Of a stretch of DNA of 64,000 nt, positions 10,700-22,083 are shown piece by piece. Under the pieces are notes generated by a model, which saw only the letters and a program-made list of their open reading frames with translations, did no database searches and was not told the origin of the DNA. Position 1 is the stretch's first letter. Every line of letters starts with the position of its first letter. Origin of the DNA: Coptis chinensis (taxonomy: Eukaryota > Streptophyta > Magnoliopsida > Ranunculales > Ranunculaceae); the NCBI GenBank assembly GCA_015680905.1, contig CM027381.1, forward strand, positions 58,966,501 to 59,030,500, read 5' to 3'. The position numbers and the translations under genes were made by a program.

Positions 10700-11378
10700 T
10701 TTTCGACGATGAATAAACAGTTAAAATGTTAAATGGTGCCTTTCGTTTGGTATGTCTTCTGTCAGTTTTGTGGCGTGGGCAGATATTTTACATTTTCTTT
10801 CAACTGCCCGATAAACCAAAATAATATCAGGCGGTCTAGGCTGCAGCCCCCTAGTTTTAGCCCAGTAAAAGGGCCCCCAACGAGTTTTAGCCCAGTAAAA
10901 CAATACGGAGTCGATAGGACACCCAGTAAACATGTATATACAGAATTTGTGGTATACGATCATTATTTTCAAAGTGACGGCTAATAATGATCTTACAAAT
11001 ATGTCATGTTGTTCTAGAAGTGTAACTTTCAAAAATCAATAAAAATAAAAGAAGATATCGAAAAAAATGTTACATCTATTCATTATAAATTACTAGCAAA
11101 ATGCACGTGATATGCACATGATTAGTATTGAAAAGTAAAGAAAAAGCACAACGAATATATCTGTTTTAGGTGGATAGTAGACCGTCTATACATCATGAAC
11201 ACGTATGCTTGGGTCACATTATAGATTTGTTGCATCTTTTTAAAATAAGAACACGTTGATGTAATATATCTTTACCAAAAAAACTAAGCTAAATCTATGG
11301 TGCGCGAGATGTACCGAAACTAATAGTACGCGCGTTTTCTAGCCACACATTTGTGAGGATAGAACCGGAACAAACTGA
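10700..11378. other. RNL upstream intergenic DNA
   Basis: No gene was found. GTTTTAGCCCAGTAAAA occurs twice, about 30 bases apart, near 10853-10900. A stretch at 11287-11340 reappears in inverse orientation at 29517-29570 and therefore belongs to a dispersed repeat. Confidence 0.5.
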
Positions 11379-11466
11379 GTGAACAAGTTAATGCAACAAA
11401 AAAATCACATAAACTACTATTCCGGGTGAACAAGTTAATGCAACAAAAAAGTAACATAAACTACTA
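11379..11466. repeat. Tandem pair, 47-bp period
   Basis: Two near-identical units start GTGAACAAGTTAATGCAACA (11379 and 11426) and end in AACATAAACTACTAT-like sequence. Non-coding. Confidence 0.8.
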
Positions 11467-11759
11467 TATGTTACAATCAATAACATAGTTTGATGTAAAT
11501 TATCGTTTGTGTCTTCTAGGGTGCGCTTGTTTTCATTAATGAATGTAAGACATGTTTACAAAGAATACGAGATTAATTGAGAATATAATCATATCGCTAT
11601 CTCTAATCTTATTTTTCACTATATTGACAACAAAGTAATAACCAATTCCTCATTACTAATCCTCCATTACTAACAACACAATGTGTGTGAATGTTTTGAT
11701 TCCTCTAAGAGTTGTTGTCAATCATCAAAAACAAAAGTGAAAGAGTTGTTGTGGGTGCT

Positions 11760-12930
11760 AGATTCGTTCCAATAGGCTCACCAAAATTTGTCTAGAATCC
11801 AAATTCTCTTGGTTTTTCTACTGATTCCTAGTTCGATTAAAATGACTTATGTTGTCACTTCCAACATAGTTATTACATTTTAGTGCCACGAACAACATAC
11901 AAGAAAAATATGTGTTTAATGGATATATATAATATATTATGGTACTAATAGTAACATACTATAACAATTGTTGTTCGTTCCAATAGGCTCACCAAAACTG
12001 GTTGGATTAAAATCACTTATGTTGTCATTTCAAGGATATTTGGCACATTTCGCCCCCATGGACTATATACAAGATCGATGTCTTTAACGACTATATATTA
12101 TGCATTATGTTACTAATAGTTACATACTGTAAAGGTATGGAATAATAAGTTATATAAGTTGTATATTTTTTATAATTTGAATCACTTCTAGCATATTTGG
12201 CACATTTCGCCTCCATGAACGACATACAAGATCGATATGTCTATAATGACTTTATATTATTCATTATGTTACTAATAGTTACATACTGTAAAGTTATGCA
12301 ATAACAAGTTATGGAAGTTGTATATTTTTTATAATATGAGTCATAGGATTGGAGCCCTCGAAGAAGTCACACATTTATGTTGTTTTTTATTGTATAATAC
12401 ATTTGCTACCTTTAGTATATTTATAATGTCAAACCACCACTTAAATTGAAATCGCTTGTCAGCTTGTGTATTCATCGTTTTATTAGCAATATACTAATGA
12501 GTCTTTATTCTGTTTAAATTGGTGCCTAGAATTAGAGTCCCCTTATAGATCTAAACAATTGTGGGTGTAAGAACTAATTCTACTCAACTACTTATGAGGT
12601 GGCAGCTTACTAAAATCTGTCTAGAATCCAAATTCCCTTGGTTCTTCTACTTATCTCTAGTTCGATTAAAATGACCTATGTTGTCACTTCCAATATATCT
12701 GTTACATTTTAGTGCCACAAACGACATATAAGAAAAATATGTGTTTAATGGATATATATAATAAATTATCATACTAATAGTAGCATACTATAACAGTTGT
12801 TGTTCGTTTCAATAGGCTCACCAAAACTGGTTGGATTAAAATCATTTATGTTGTCACTTTCAGCATATTTGTCACATTTTTCCCCAATGAACGACATACA
12901 AGATCCATATATCTTTAATGACTCTATATT
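11760..12930. repeat. Diverged non-coding tandem array (continues at 18192-18240)
   Basis: Blocks recur with modest divergence. The block with AATCCAAATTC and GATTAAAATGAC (about 11785-12010) returns at about 12620-12830. A second block ending ATGTTACTAATAGTTACATAC occurs at about 12095-12130 and 12265-12295, and again at 18203-18225. The third copy of the second block is split by the CACTA-like element, so the other copies act as a record of the empty site. Confidence 0.8.
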
Positions 12931-12950
12931 CACTACTAAAAAAAAAGGTT

Positions 12951-13215
12951 TTAATCTCGGTTTTAAAATTATCCTTTATCTCAGTTTGGGCTATGAGCGA
13001 GATAATATGTCCCATAAATGAGTTATTGGCTATGAGTAGAAATATGTTATCTCGATTCTTACCTGACTGAGATAAACCGAAATATATTATCTCACATGGT
13101 GTGACACTGATATAATAAGAATTTTAAGTTATCTCGCACTCAATAGAAATAATTGATATTATTCAAAATATCTCGGCACTTCATTGATATAATTGACCTT
13201 ATACCAAATATCTCC
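12951..13215. repeat. 5' subterminal repeats of the CACTA-like element
   Basis: Short repeats of ATCTCGGTTTTA, GAGATAATAT and TTATCTCGATTC lie in both orientations. In known CACTA elements such motifs bind the transposase. Similar motifs fill the other end (17860-18170). Confidence 0.75.
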
Positions 13216-13736
13216 GAATAGATTTGCAAAATAGAAAATAGAAATCACCAGAAAATGAGGACACGATTAGATAATAGAAATCTTGCCTCTCACACTCTCT
13301 CACACACCGAGAACAAAATAATTTAATAGACAGTTCCCTAACTTCACCCCCACCACCACTTAACTTTTCTCTTTCCCCTTTTTTTCCTTCTCTCTTTCTC
13401 CTTCTCACATCTCAACAAGGTAATTAAGGTAAGTATCGACTTTTTTAATTGCAAGCACATATATTTTTTTTCTAGGGTTTTATTTTAAAATTGGTAGAAC
13501 ATATTTTTTTCAATTTTTTTTCTCGATTTTTTGGCTTTTAATCAAATATTAGACGAAGAGGTTAGAAGGTGTTGGGTTTTGCTCAGTATTAGAAGTAGCT
13601 TGTACCCTTTGATTATATTTCCCTCTTTATGTTTACTCGTGGATTATGTCATTCTATTTCACGGTTCAATTCTCCGTCATTACCTCAATCACCTTAAAAT
13701 GCGGCATTCAGTTTTCTTCATCTTTCAGCAGTGAAA

Positions 13737-14065
13737 ATGGCACCAAAGAAGGAGAAGGCACCACCCCATCATCAAAACCAGCAAAGTCTGGTGGTGGAAA
13801 GCAGAAGAAGAAGAAGAAATGGAGTAAGGGAAAGCAAAAGGAGAAGGTGAATAATATGGTTTTGCTTGATCAAGCTAGTTATGATAAGCTTCTTTCTGAA
13901 GTCCCAAAGTACAAGCTTATCACTCCTTCCATCTTGTTTGATCGTTTGAGGGTGAATGGATCATTGGCATGGAGGGAAATCAAAGATTTGATGGCTAGAG
14001 GTTCCATTAGGATGGTATCATCTCATGATAGCCAGCAGATATACACCAGAGTCACCAACACCTAA
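13737..14065 (+). pseudogene. RPS25: 40S ribosomal protein S25 copy, one frameshift, inside the CACTA-like element
   Basis: RPS25 is a component of the small cytoplasmic ribosomal subunit, about 108 residues long. The ATG at 13737 begins MAPKKEKAP. One base is then missing near 13762, and the rest continues in the next frame: [57 protein letters not shown] and [11 protein letters not shown] with a normal stop. Several conserved sites are changed (for example [11 protein letters not shown], normally SLARRAIKELM). A pyrimidine-rich leader with a GT-AG intron (13420-13728) precedes it, so the copy came from genomic DNA, not from mRNA. A 3' UTR-like stretch follows. It is probably not a working ribosomal gene. 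An upstream in-frame ATG at 13646 could give a chimeric 139-residue product. Confidence 0.92.
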
Positions 14066-14272
14066 GGGATTTATCTAGGCTTGTTGGTTTAGATGTTGGG
14101 CAGTTCTTTTGTCTTTCTTTTGTTCTAGTATTATTGGGATTTTGTCTTTATGATGAGATATTTTGGATAATGCATTTTTCTTTATGTTTTCATGATACTT
14201 GTACTAGAATATGTCTCCGTCTTTGATTTTGTTAAAAAAATGTGTAGCTTAATTCTATTCATATTAACATTA

Positions 14273-14308
<36 letters not shown>

Positions 14309-14309
14309 C
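14273..14309. repeat. Poly(T) tract
   Basis: An almost pure T run of about 37 bases lies between the RPS25-derived and P5CR-derived segments, just before the splice acceptor of the latter. It may mark the join between two captured pieces. Confidence 0.7.
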
Positions 14310-14317
14310 TTTTCTAG

Positions 14318-14394
14318 TTCGGGAAGTGGTTTTGCAATTGAAGCCTTTACTATTAGAAGACAAATTTTTAGTGTCTATTGCTGCTGGAATATAG
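14318..14394 (+). pseudogene. Pyrroline-5-carboxylate reductase exon fragment inside the CACTA-like element
   Basis: Following an acceptor-like TTTTCTAG, one frame reads VVLQLKPLLLEDKFLVSIA then AGI. This matches the block after the NADP-binding fold of plant P5CR, the last enzyme of proline synthesis (there VVLQLKPLLSEDKLLVSVAAGIK). The lysine codon expected next is TAG, followed by a GT donor. Only this one exon is recognisable in the window, so it cannot encode an enzyme. The match is short but specific. Confidence 0.72.
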
Positions 14395-14779
14395 GTTTGC
14401 ATATGAATTTATGCCAAGAGGACCAATATCAACTTCTCACAGTTTGTTGTTATAGACTCTATTTGTGCACAATGTGATCTTTAAGTGCACTGATGGCACG
14501 CATGAATATTGTGGGATGCTTAAAGTCTAAAGGAAATAGCTTAGGTTCAGGGCATTTTACATCAAGTGGCGCCACAGTAGTTTTGATCTCTTGGTATCAT
14601 AGATTATGTGCAATTTTCTTGTTGTCCTCTAATAGTTTGTGAGTTTCGTTTTTTAGCTATTTTTGTTTTATGTTGCTCTACTTCAATCTCACTTACTGCG
14701 TCAATCTCACTTTCAAACTCCTTAAGGTTGAAATATTAATGAGCAGTATCGATCTATTTGTTACACATGGCCTTTGGCT

Positions 14780-14880
14780 ATATGGGCAATGCAGCGAGCC
14801 TTGTCAGCACCAAAGCTTTTCAATGAGGCTATTCGTGGAGGAAGTTCCAGCACAGCTACACTTCACAGTCCCGAGGAATG
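14780..14880 (+). other. Coding-like exon candidate inside the CACTA-like element, unrecognised
   Basis: One plus-strand frame reads [20 protein letters not shown] followed by [13 protein letters not shown], with a GT donor after 14879. It looks like a real exon, but I cannot assign it. It may be a further captured gene piece, with its parent gene elsewhere in the genome. Confidence 0.3.
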
Positions 14881-15727
14881 TAAGTCTTACCTGATTTGAG
14901 TTATTGCTCAGACACTATACTTTTGTCCAAAGGTTTACCAGACGCACTATAATTTTAATTTTATCTTGGTTAAGGGGCAGCAGGCAATGCGAGGCTTTGG
15001 AGAACATTTATATGACCATATTAATTTGCCCTCTAATTTCTTCTCTCTTCTGACTTTATCTATATATAATATCATGTGATGCATATCTTTGTTTTATCGT
15101 TGGGAGTAGATTATCACTTGGTATTTTTTTTTTTTCATTTTTTGGAGAAAAGCAGTAAAGTTTAATTCAGTGTCAAGTATAAAGACACATTTTTTATAGA
15201 ATATGTTAGCTGCAATGAACCCGTGATGGATGGATGGTGCTTGGGTTATTCAAAGCTTCTCATATTGCATCATGTTCGTTGGTTAGATCTGAGCATGTAT
15301 AGATTAATTTGCAGAAGTAGCTGAATGACAACTTTTATAATGAAGAACTAACAAGATTCATGAACTGAAACTAAAAGGACTAAAAGAGTATCTTTTTCTT
15401 ATTTGACGTGGTAGTTTTCTAAAAGGTTTGGTGATCTATTAGGCAACTCAAACATTTCTAATATTTATTTCCTTTCTGTTTTTGTTTTGTGATTCTTTGA
15501 AGAGTGTGTGTTTCCTATATGATATAGACTGTGTGCTTATAATTGGTGTGAACTGTAAAGTGTATAGCGTAGTTTTTATTTGCTGTATATGTGTGTTGCG
15601 TTCTCATGTATCCTTGAAATGTTATTTGCCTCGACCTAACGCTATTTTTTCCAATTCATTGGTACTCCAATAAGAAGATAAATGTTTCTACAATTCACAA
15701 CAAGACTTCTAATATTGTTGATATCAG

Positions 15728-15836
15728 GCGTGTGATTTACCAAATGAAATATAAAAGACGGGAGCGGCTGATTACTCTACCCTGCAAACATGTCTACCAC
15801 ACAGATTGTGGAACAAAATGGCTTAGTCTCAACAAG
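15728..15836 (+). pseudogene. BIG BROTHER-like RING E3 ubiquitin ligase exon inside the CACTA-like element
   Basis: The exon has a TATCAG acceptor and a GTCAGC donor. It reads QMKYKRRERLITLPCKHVYH then TDCGTKWLSLNK, which matches the RING-H2 domain of BIG BROTHER-type E3 ligases (there QMKYKRGDRQINLPCKHVYH and KWLSINK). The middle Cys-x-His-x2-His-x2-Cys ligands survive. The first cysteine pair does not: one codon is missing and the other reads Tyr (VIYQ). The last pair would lie in a following exon that I cannot find. It cannot fold as a zinc-binding RING and is a captured fragment. Confidence 0.82.
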
Positions 15837-17860
15837 GTCAGCTGATCAGAGCCTTCCTGTTAGCTAAATATTTCATACTAAATTACCATTTTCCTTTTAC
15901 GCATGAAGCCAGATTATCTGAGCTGCAATAATTTTATATACCCTATATCTGTTCATACTTCATTTTTCCCCATATGTATTTTGAACTATGTTGTTCATCA
16001 CTGATTTTGTATGTCTGCCTCACAATAAGTGATTTACTAGCATTTAGATGGTTTTCCTAGTTCCACCTTTTTCCAATATAATCCATGAAATACTTATCCT
16101 AGTTGACATGCTTAATTAAACTGGGATTTTTCGGGTTCTTGTCTAGGAATGGGCAGCAAGCAACGTATTGTTCTGCACCATTTCAAGCTCCTGAGCGGTG
16201 GGATTGCCCAAGCATTGCGGAAGTAGATGAGAGAACAAATACTTAGTCACTGGGATGCACTCTATATGCAACAAAGTAAGAACTGTTTCTCTTGTTAATT
16301 AGTTTTTTCTGGCCATTGTAATTGGAACTTGTACGCTTTTCATTAACATTTTGATCCTGCACACTTGAGTTCTTCTATTACTTTGACCTATAGGAGATTT
16401 ACACGTTGGTCCTGCAAAATGAGATCCATGTGCTAAAACATAGAACTTAAGTTTGGAACTAACACCAACAATAACAATAATAACACACGAACACCAATGA
16501 CAATGATTAAATGCTACTAGTTTGATGCACCTTGATATATTACTAGTTTGATAAATTAAAAGATTGTTTGTTGGAAAGGGTACACTGTATGCCATATGGA
16601 AATTGTTTGTCGAAAATTATTTCATGATTTGTGAAGATGGAAATGTGTGCAAACAAGTTAGGGTGAAGTCTGTATACCATGACCATGATATTTCCTTTTA
16701 CGTATCACTTGTGGAATGTGTAGTTTGAAGAAGTTCACTCATTCCGAGCTAACAGGTATGGCTTGACTCACATTTGGTTGATTACTGATTTGTTGTCCAC
16801 TTGCTAATTCCGCGTCGGGGGAGGGGAGGGGGGTGTCAAATGGGTGCACCTTATTTTAGTATTTGTTTATTTGTGCTTTTTCATGCATTTCCATTTTTTG
16901 TAGTGTCTTGCCCTTGCCTAAAACATAGAGTTATGTTGATAGTGATGCAACATATAATTAATGAATGGTATATGTGTTTCTATATTGGATGTAGACATTT
17001 TGTCAAAGACTCAAGAACTCTACACTATTGTTTTTGCTACTTGGCATTTGGATTCGTTTACTAATTATATCTCACTGTATAATACCGTACATGAAGTTAG
17101 TGTATCTGGGAAGGTTGTTGTCCATTGTCTGGTACATGAGACGTCACAAGCTTGACTCTATCAAGCTACTCCTGGTTAAAACAAATCATAGCTATTTGAG
17201 CAATAGAGGTTGTTCAGTTTGTGGAAAGCTATGCTGAAATGAGGCATGAAAAGAAGTGAAAAAAGTGCTTTGCAAAGACCCTATATGGTTTTGACTTTAT
17301 TGGTCTGCAACATGCGCCTCAACAATCTGAAAATGGTCCCTCTTTTAACTCAGATAATGCACATTCAATCCTTGATGTGGATATTAAAATGAGCAGAAAA
17401 AGAGTCAGAGGTCAAGTTTTAGCGGATAAGGGAGTCAAAGGTCAACAATGAGATTGATGATCTAGATGTATAAATTCCTTTAGTGGCAGGCACTCTTTAT
17501 TTGCCTTTGGACTACCTGGTGACATAGGTAATCAAGAGACAGAGACATCATATTAGTTTTCGAAGATTAGTTGATACAATACTTGAGTTCTTACCAATGA
17601 TTGATCAGTAGTATACTTTGGAAGTTATGTTCATGTTCAACATTGTTTATTGAATAAAATCATATTCTTCAAAGAAATTTACTTATGTTGGGTTGTTTTT
17701 GTTTATTGGTGTTGATGTCTATGAATATGAGAGGGAATGTGGTTTTTATTTGCAGGATGTCATAATTAATTATTAATTGAACAATACCAGTGCAATTTAA
17801 AAAAAAATGACAAAATATATTGGCTAAATAAAAAGGTGAGATAAAAGATTGTACATATGA
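15837..17860. other. CACTA-like element interior without recognisable gene
   Basis: The stretch is AT-rich and intron-like. A splice acceptor near 16146 is followed by a short open stretch (EWAASNVLFCTISSS in one frame) that I cannot assign. No transposase domain was seen in any frame. Confidence 0.55.
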
Positions 17861-18172
17861 TCACGCTTTCCATAAGAATTTATCACGGTTTACTTTTATA
17901 TTATCTCGGTTTCAATTAAAAATGATCTCAGTTTTCTTCTATATTTATTGGGTTCAATCACAATTTATCTCGGGTTTATTCTATATTATATCGGTTTTAT
18001 TTAGAAAAATGAGATAATATATTTAGATAAGATGTCAGACTTCTGAGATAATTTAGTAGTTTATTATCTCGGTTTTATAGAACTCTATTACCTCAGTGGA
18101 TTTTACCTCGGTTGTTTTTTCTTAGAAAACCGAGATAAAAACTCTAACATCTCACCTTTTAGCTGAGTTTAT
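17861..18172. repeat. 3' subterminal repeats of the CACTA-like element
   Basis: Motifs such as TTATCTCGGTTT, CGAGATAAAA and GAGATAATATA recur in both orientations up to the terminal inverted repeat. They mirror the other end of the element. Confidence 0.75.
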
Positions 18173-19892
18173 AAACCTTTTTTTAGTAGTGATTATACAT
18201 TATGTTACTAATAGTTATATACTGTAAAGTTATACAATAGATGGATATGGGAGACCCCAGCCCAACCTACAAGCCCAAGTTACCCCATCAACAAACCCAA
18301 CCCAAAAAACCATCGACTCTCGATCTCCAAAAATCAAAACCCTCAATTCATACAGCAAACTCAAACACTCTCTCACCAACACTCTCATTCCAAATAACCA
18401 ATGACTACTCTCCCTCTCATTCTGTAACATTCTCTCTTCACATCATCAATAATTGGTACAGATTTCTTATTCCTTACGTATTTCGGTTTAATGTTAAATT
18501 GATTATGTGCTTATTGAGGCAAAATTGAGTTATACATTAACATTTTAAGGTATTAGTCAGTTTGAACCCCATTAGGAAATCTAAATGTAACTTAATGTAA
18601 AATTTGATTTATGCATTATTTTCTTATTTTTTATTTGCACGGGTTTTTCTAGTATGTGGAGTTTGAATTCTAAACTGCAGTTTTTCATTTTGTAATTATT
18701 GTTTTGATGGGTTGTGGTTTTTTTGTAATTGAAGTTACTTTTCTATATTGTATAGCTTATGGAAGAGGCAAGGGATGTAGAAAGGGGGAATATGGAAATT
18801 GATTCTACTACAGAAAGGTATGAGGAGAATGCCAATGAAAGTGAAGATGCATATATTGGTGAGGATGGCAATGAAGGTGAAGTTGGAGGTGATGGTGGCA
18901 ATGATGGGGGAGGCGTGAATGGTGGAGATTGCAACTAGTATGGCGGTGGCCCAACGGATCGGACTTGTCCCTTCTGTATAACTATTTTGCGCACGTGGCT
19001 CGCAATGTTTGGAATGGGAATGTAATTTCGAATATATGTACTTATTTATTTAGTATTTATTTATGATTACTTAACTTCATGTGCAATTTAATTTTGTGCG
19101 TTTTATTGTTTTAGGAGTGTGGTCCACTGAAGTGTATTCAACACAATAAGAAGTTGAATCAATGGAACATAATGGAATAATGCAAAAGTTTTAGATCTAA
19201 GCTAAAAAATACATGCTTGTATGACTTGGTGATTGGTGTAGACCAGCACCCTTTGGATTTCGTGACTTATCTCAGCGTTCGTTGAAAGTTGGCATCAAGA
19301 GACTAATACTTTCCACTTGCCATTTGGAAAGCTGACCATCACCTTGGATGATGTGTCCCAGATCCTAGGTGTGCCCATTACTGGGAAAAGTGTTCATGGA
19401 AGTACCGATAAGGACTTGAAGAAAATGGAGGCGAAGCAACTGCTCCATGAAGTTCTTGGAATATCGTTGGTTGCGGTGAAAGAAGAGTTGGAGAATTTTA
19501 GGTCTATGAGTGTGAGGTCGGAGTTTATTAGGAAATAGTTGGCGGAGAAATGCAAACCAAAGGTCAAGAAGAAGTGGGGGGGAAGACCATTAGGAAGGGG
19601 TCGAGTAGAGAAGAAATCCAATGTACAATAAAGGGATATCTATTTTATTTTTTTGGTAGTACCCTCTTCTGCGACAAGATGGGACATGCAATTCACATTG
19701 TTTATTTGAGGTTGCTTAGAGTATGGAAGGAGATCAAAGAGTATGCTTGGGGTGCCGCCAATATATCTTGGCATGTCTCTATCAAGAATCGGGATTGCAA
19801 CATGTGCCGGATGTGAAATCAATTTTTATTTTTATTTTTTTTTAGTTTTTTATTTTAGTCTTAGTTTAAATATTAGAAATGTTGTTTAAAAA

Positions 19893-19893
<1 letters not shown>

Positions 19894-19960
<67 letters not shown>
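19894..19960. repeat. (AT)n microsatellite at the Mutator-like insertion site
   Basis: About 67 bases of pure TA repeat abut the left inverted repeat. A shorter (AT)n stretch (23799-23817) abuts the right one. The element landed in an AT microsatellite, which hides the exact 9-bp target duplication expected for Mutator-like elements. Confidence 0.9.
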
Positions 19961-19963
<3 letters not shown>

Positions 19964-20242
19964 ACTTTGTCTAAATCTGCCACTCTAAATCTCTTATCTC
20001 ACACTTCTCCTCAACCGTCCGATCTCAGGATGAGATGATTAGATCTAATTCTGATAAAAACAAGAAATTTCGAAATGTCGGAAACCAAAAAACGAAAAAA
20101 TGCGAAATTTTTTATTATCTCTCATGGTCTTCTTCTTCTCCACTCTAGAAGCTCAGACGGTTTCAAGGCTGGAAATCAACTAAATTTTATGTTTCTTGTA
20201 CAAGACTGGAAGAAGTAATGAATCGAAATCAACTTGTTCAAC
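19961..20242 (+). repeat. Left terminal inverted repeat of the Mutator-like element
   Basis: It reads inward from TTTGTCTAAATCTGCCAC through CAACCGTCCGATCTCAGGAT to ATCAACTTGTTCAAC. It pairs with 23514-23798 with only scattered differences and one roughly 10-base indel near the outer end. Confidence 0.92.
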
Positions 20243-20701
20243 TTTCACACTTTTTATGATCTCTCTTGGTCTTTTTCTTCTCCACTCCAAAAAAATTTCG
20301 AATCTACAAATGAACCATCTACAGAAATTCAACCCCCGTTTCAAGTGCCGATGAAGAAGGATTCAAACAGGTACGGTTTCTCTCTCGATCTATTTTCTCT
20401 CTCTCTCTCTCTCTTGAATTTCCAAGCCTTTTAAATTAAAACACCTCTCTAAATTATGATTTTCCAACTAAACTTTATATTTATAACAATCACTTGTTCA
20501 CTTACAAAATTTAGATTGCTTGGTTATCATATTGCTCAATTTTTTTGATGCTTATGTATTCTGTTTTTCTTGTATTATTATGACCTGTTACAATGTTGCG
20601 TATGAATACTATTTGGAACTTTTTGATCAGTAATCGTTCTGCTTCATTTTATTGTAGTCTCATGTTGCTGATGGATTAAATTTGTACAAGGGTTGGCCAA
20701 T

Positions 20702-21780
20702 AGTACGACATCTTATAATGGGGCAGTTACCAAGCATGAAAGTGAAAATTTGATATCCACCGAAAAATTGCCTTTTTCAAATGGAAACAGTACTTCCCTT
20801 TTAGAAGGCAAGGAAAGCACAAAAATTGACATTTTAATTATTGACGTCGACTCTTCTGATGCAAGGTGACCACAGTTTTTATATCTGTGATGTAAACTTT
20901 ACTATTTGATTATCAAGAAATAGGAAGCTATAATGGTATTGGTGTGTTCCTTCCTTTGCAGCTCGGGATTGTCATGTCCCATCGACTTTGTGGAAGAGTC
21001 TTTTCTCATGCCTGTGAAGAAATCTCTTTCTGAAGGAGGTCTCTTTGTCATTAACTTGGTCTCGAGGTCCACAGCTATAAGGGAGACGGTTGTTTCAAGA
21101 ATTAAAACAGTAAGAACAGATTTTGTTTAGCATCAATATTAAAACAGTAATGATATAAGGGCGTCGGGCCATGCGTCTTCATGATTCACAGTGCTTTGCT
21201 CAAGCAGATCCGCCAACACAATTGTGATCCGCACCGCCGAGTAATCGGGTCAGTAGTGACCTAGACTCAATTTGTTGGTTCCACCCTGAGATTCGGCCTT
21301 TAGTTTAGTATCCATGGAGCTTCCCTTGGGAATCACATGGGTTAAATGCCCTTTCCTCTCTCTCGCCTCTGCTCGCTTAAGCCGAACAAACTAATTTTTC
21401 TTTCGACTTTCGAAAGCAAGAAACATATATTACTTGGTCAAGGCGTATCGGAGCAGCTCTACTTTTATATTTCTTAAAAGTGGTAGGTATATATTTACTT
21501 GGTGCGTAACTTATTTTCAGGTCTTCAACGACTTATATTGCCTTCAGCTCGAGGAAGATGTGAATGAGGTTCTTTTTGCCCTTCCCATGGCCCTCTCTGT
21601 CGATGAGGCTAGCTCACCCGATGCTACTCTTCAACTTCAGAAGCTGTTAAAGTTAACTCACTCCCAGAAGGGCGCAGATGAGGCTAAGCTCACCTGATGC
21701 TACTCCTTGACTTCAAAAGCTGTTAAAGTTAACACTCCCAGAAGGGCCAAATTGTTGTAGATGCCTCAAAGAAGATTAAA
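20702..21780 (+). pseudogene. METTL13-like methyltransferase fragment (C-terminal) inside the Mutator-like element
   Basis: METTL13/eEF1AKNMT-type enzymes methylate elongation factor eEF1A using S-adenosylmethionine (family knowledge). Three exons are joined by GT-AG introns: about 20702-20865, 20962-21109 and from 21521. They encode ESTKIDILIIDVDSSDA, SGLSCPIDFVEESFLMPVKK, GGLFVINLVSRSTAIRETVV and VFNDLYCLQLEEDVNEVLFA. DATLQLQKLLKLTHS and, past a frameshift, VVDASKKIK follow, which is the normal C-terminus. The last exon contains a 71-75-bp tandem duplication (21603-21674 and 21678-21748) that breaks the frame. Only the C-terminal methyltransferase half is present, so an active enzyme is unlikely, though a spliced chimeric RNA is possible. 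Confidence 0.83.
21130..21430. other. GC-richer intronic insert, possible organelle-derived DNA
   Basis: The second intron of the methyltransferase fragment contains about 300 bases of composition unlike its surroundings (GGGCGTCGGGCCATGCG, GATCCGCCAACACAATTG, CTGCTCGCTTAAGCCGAAC). The style resembles plant mitochondrial intergenic DNA. This is an impression from composition and memory only. No gene is readable. Confidence 0.3.
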
Positions 21781-22083
21781 TATTCAAAGTAGGACGTCTT
21801 ATGTCTAAGTTACTATAACTTGATTTTTGATAGTGCTGGGCTCCTGGCAATAGAAGAATTCAAGAATTCTGTTGTAAAATCTGTTTAATTTAAGGTCGTA
21901 TTTTTTGTATAGTTATTGGCCTCCATATTTCTGAGGAAGCTTGGGGACTGCGTATCAGAGTCTCACCCAAAAGTTCTTTGCACGGCGTGTTATGTTGGTC
22001 ACTTTGTGATACTATGGAAATTATATTTCAAACCTTTCTATAGTTCTTTCCACTTCTTGTTTCTACTCTTGGAGAAACCATTC

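Larger units (their letters stand above)
12931..18191. mobile_element. CACTA-like DNA transposon carrying host gene fragments (Pack-CACTA type)
   Basis: The ends are CACTACTAAAAAAAAAGG (from 12931) and its inverse CCTTTTTTTAGTAGTG (to 18191), the terminal motif of CACTA/EnSpm elements. They are flanked by the 3-bp duplication ATT (12928-12930 and 18192-18194). Subterminal repeats of TTATCTCGGTTT and GAGATAAT type fill roughly the first 270 and last 330 bases, as expected for this superfamily. No TNP2-like transposase is recognisable, so it depends on an autonomous relative. The 4.6-kb interior holds pieces of at least three unrelated host genes: RPS25, P5CR and a RING E3 ligase. Confidence 0.93.

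Noticed and set aside
13737-14065. A functional RPS25 gene
   Set aside because: One base is missing after codon 8, conserved residues are altered, and it sits inside a transposon with other gene fragments.
18743-18934. Minus-strand Pro/Ser-rich frame
   Set aside because: It is the antisense of the acidic Gly-rich leader of PMD gene A.
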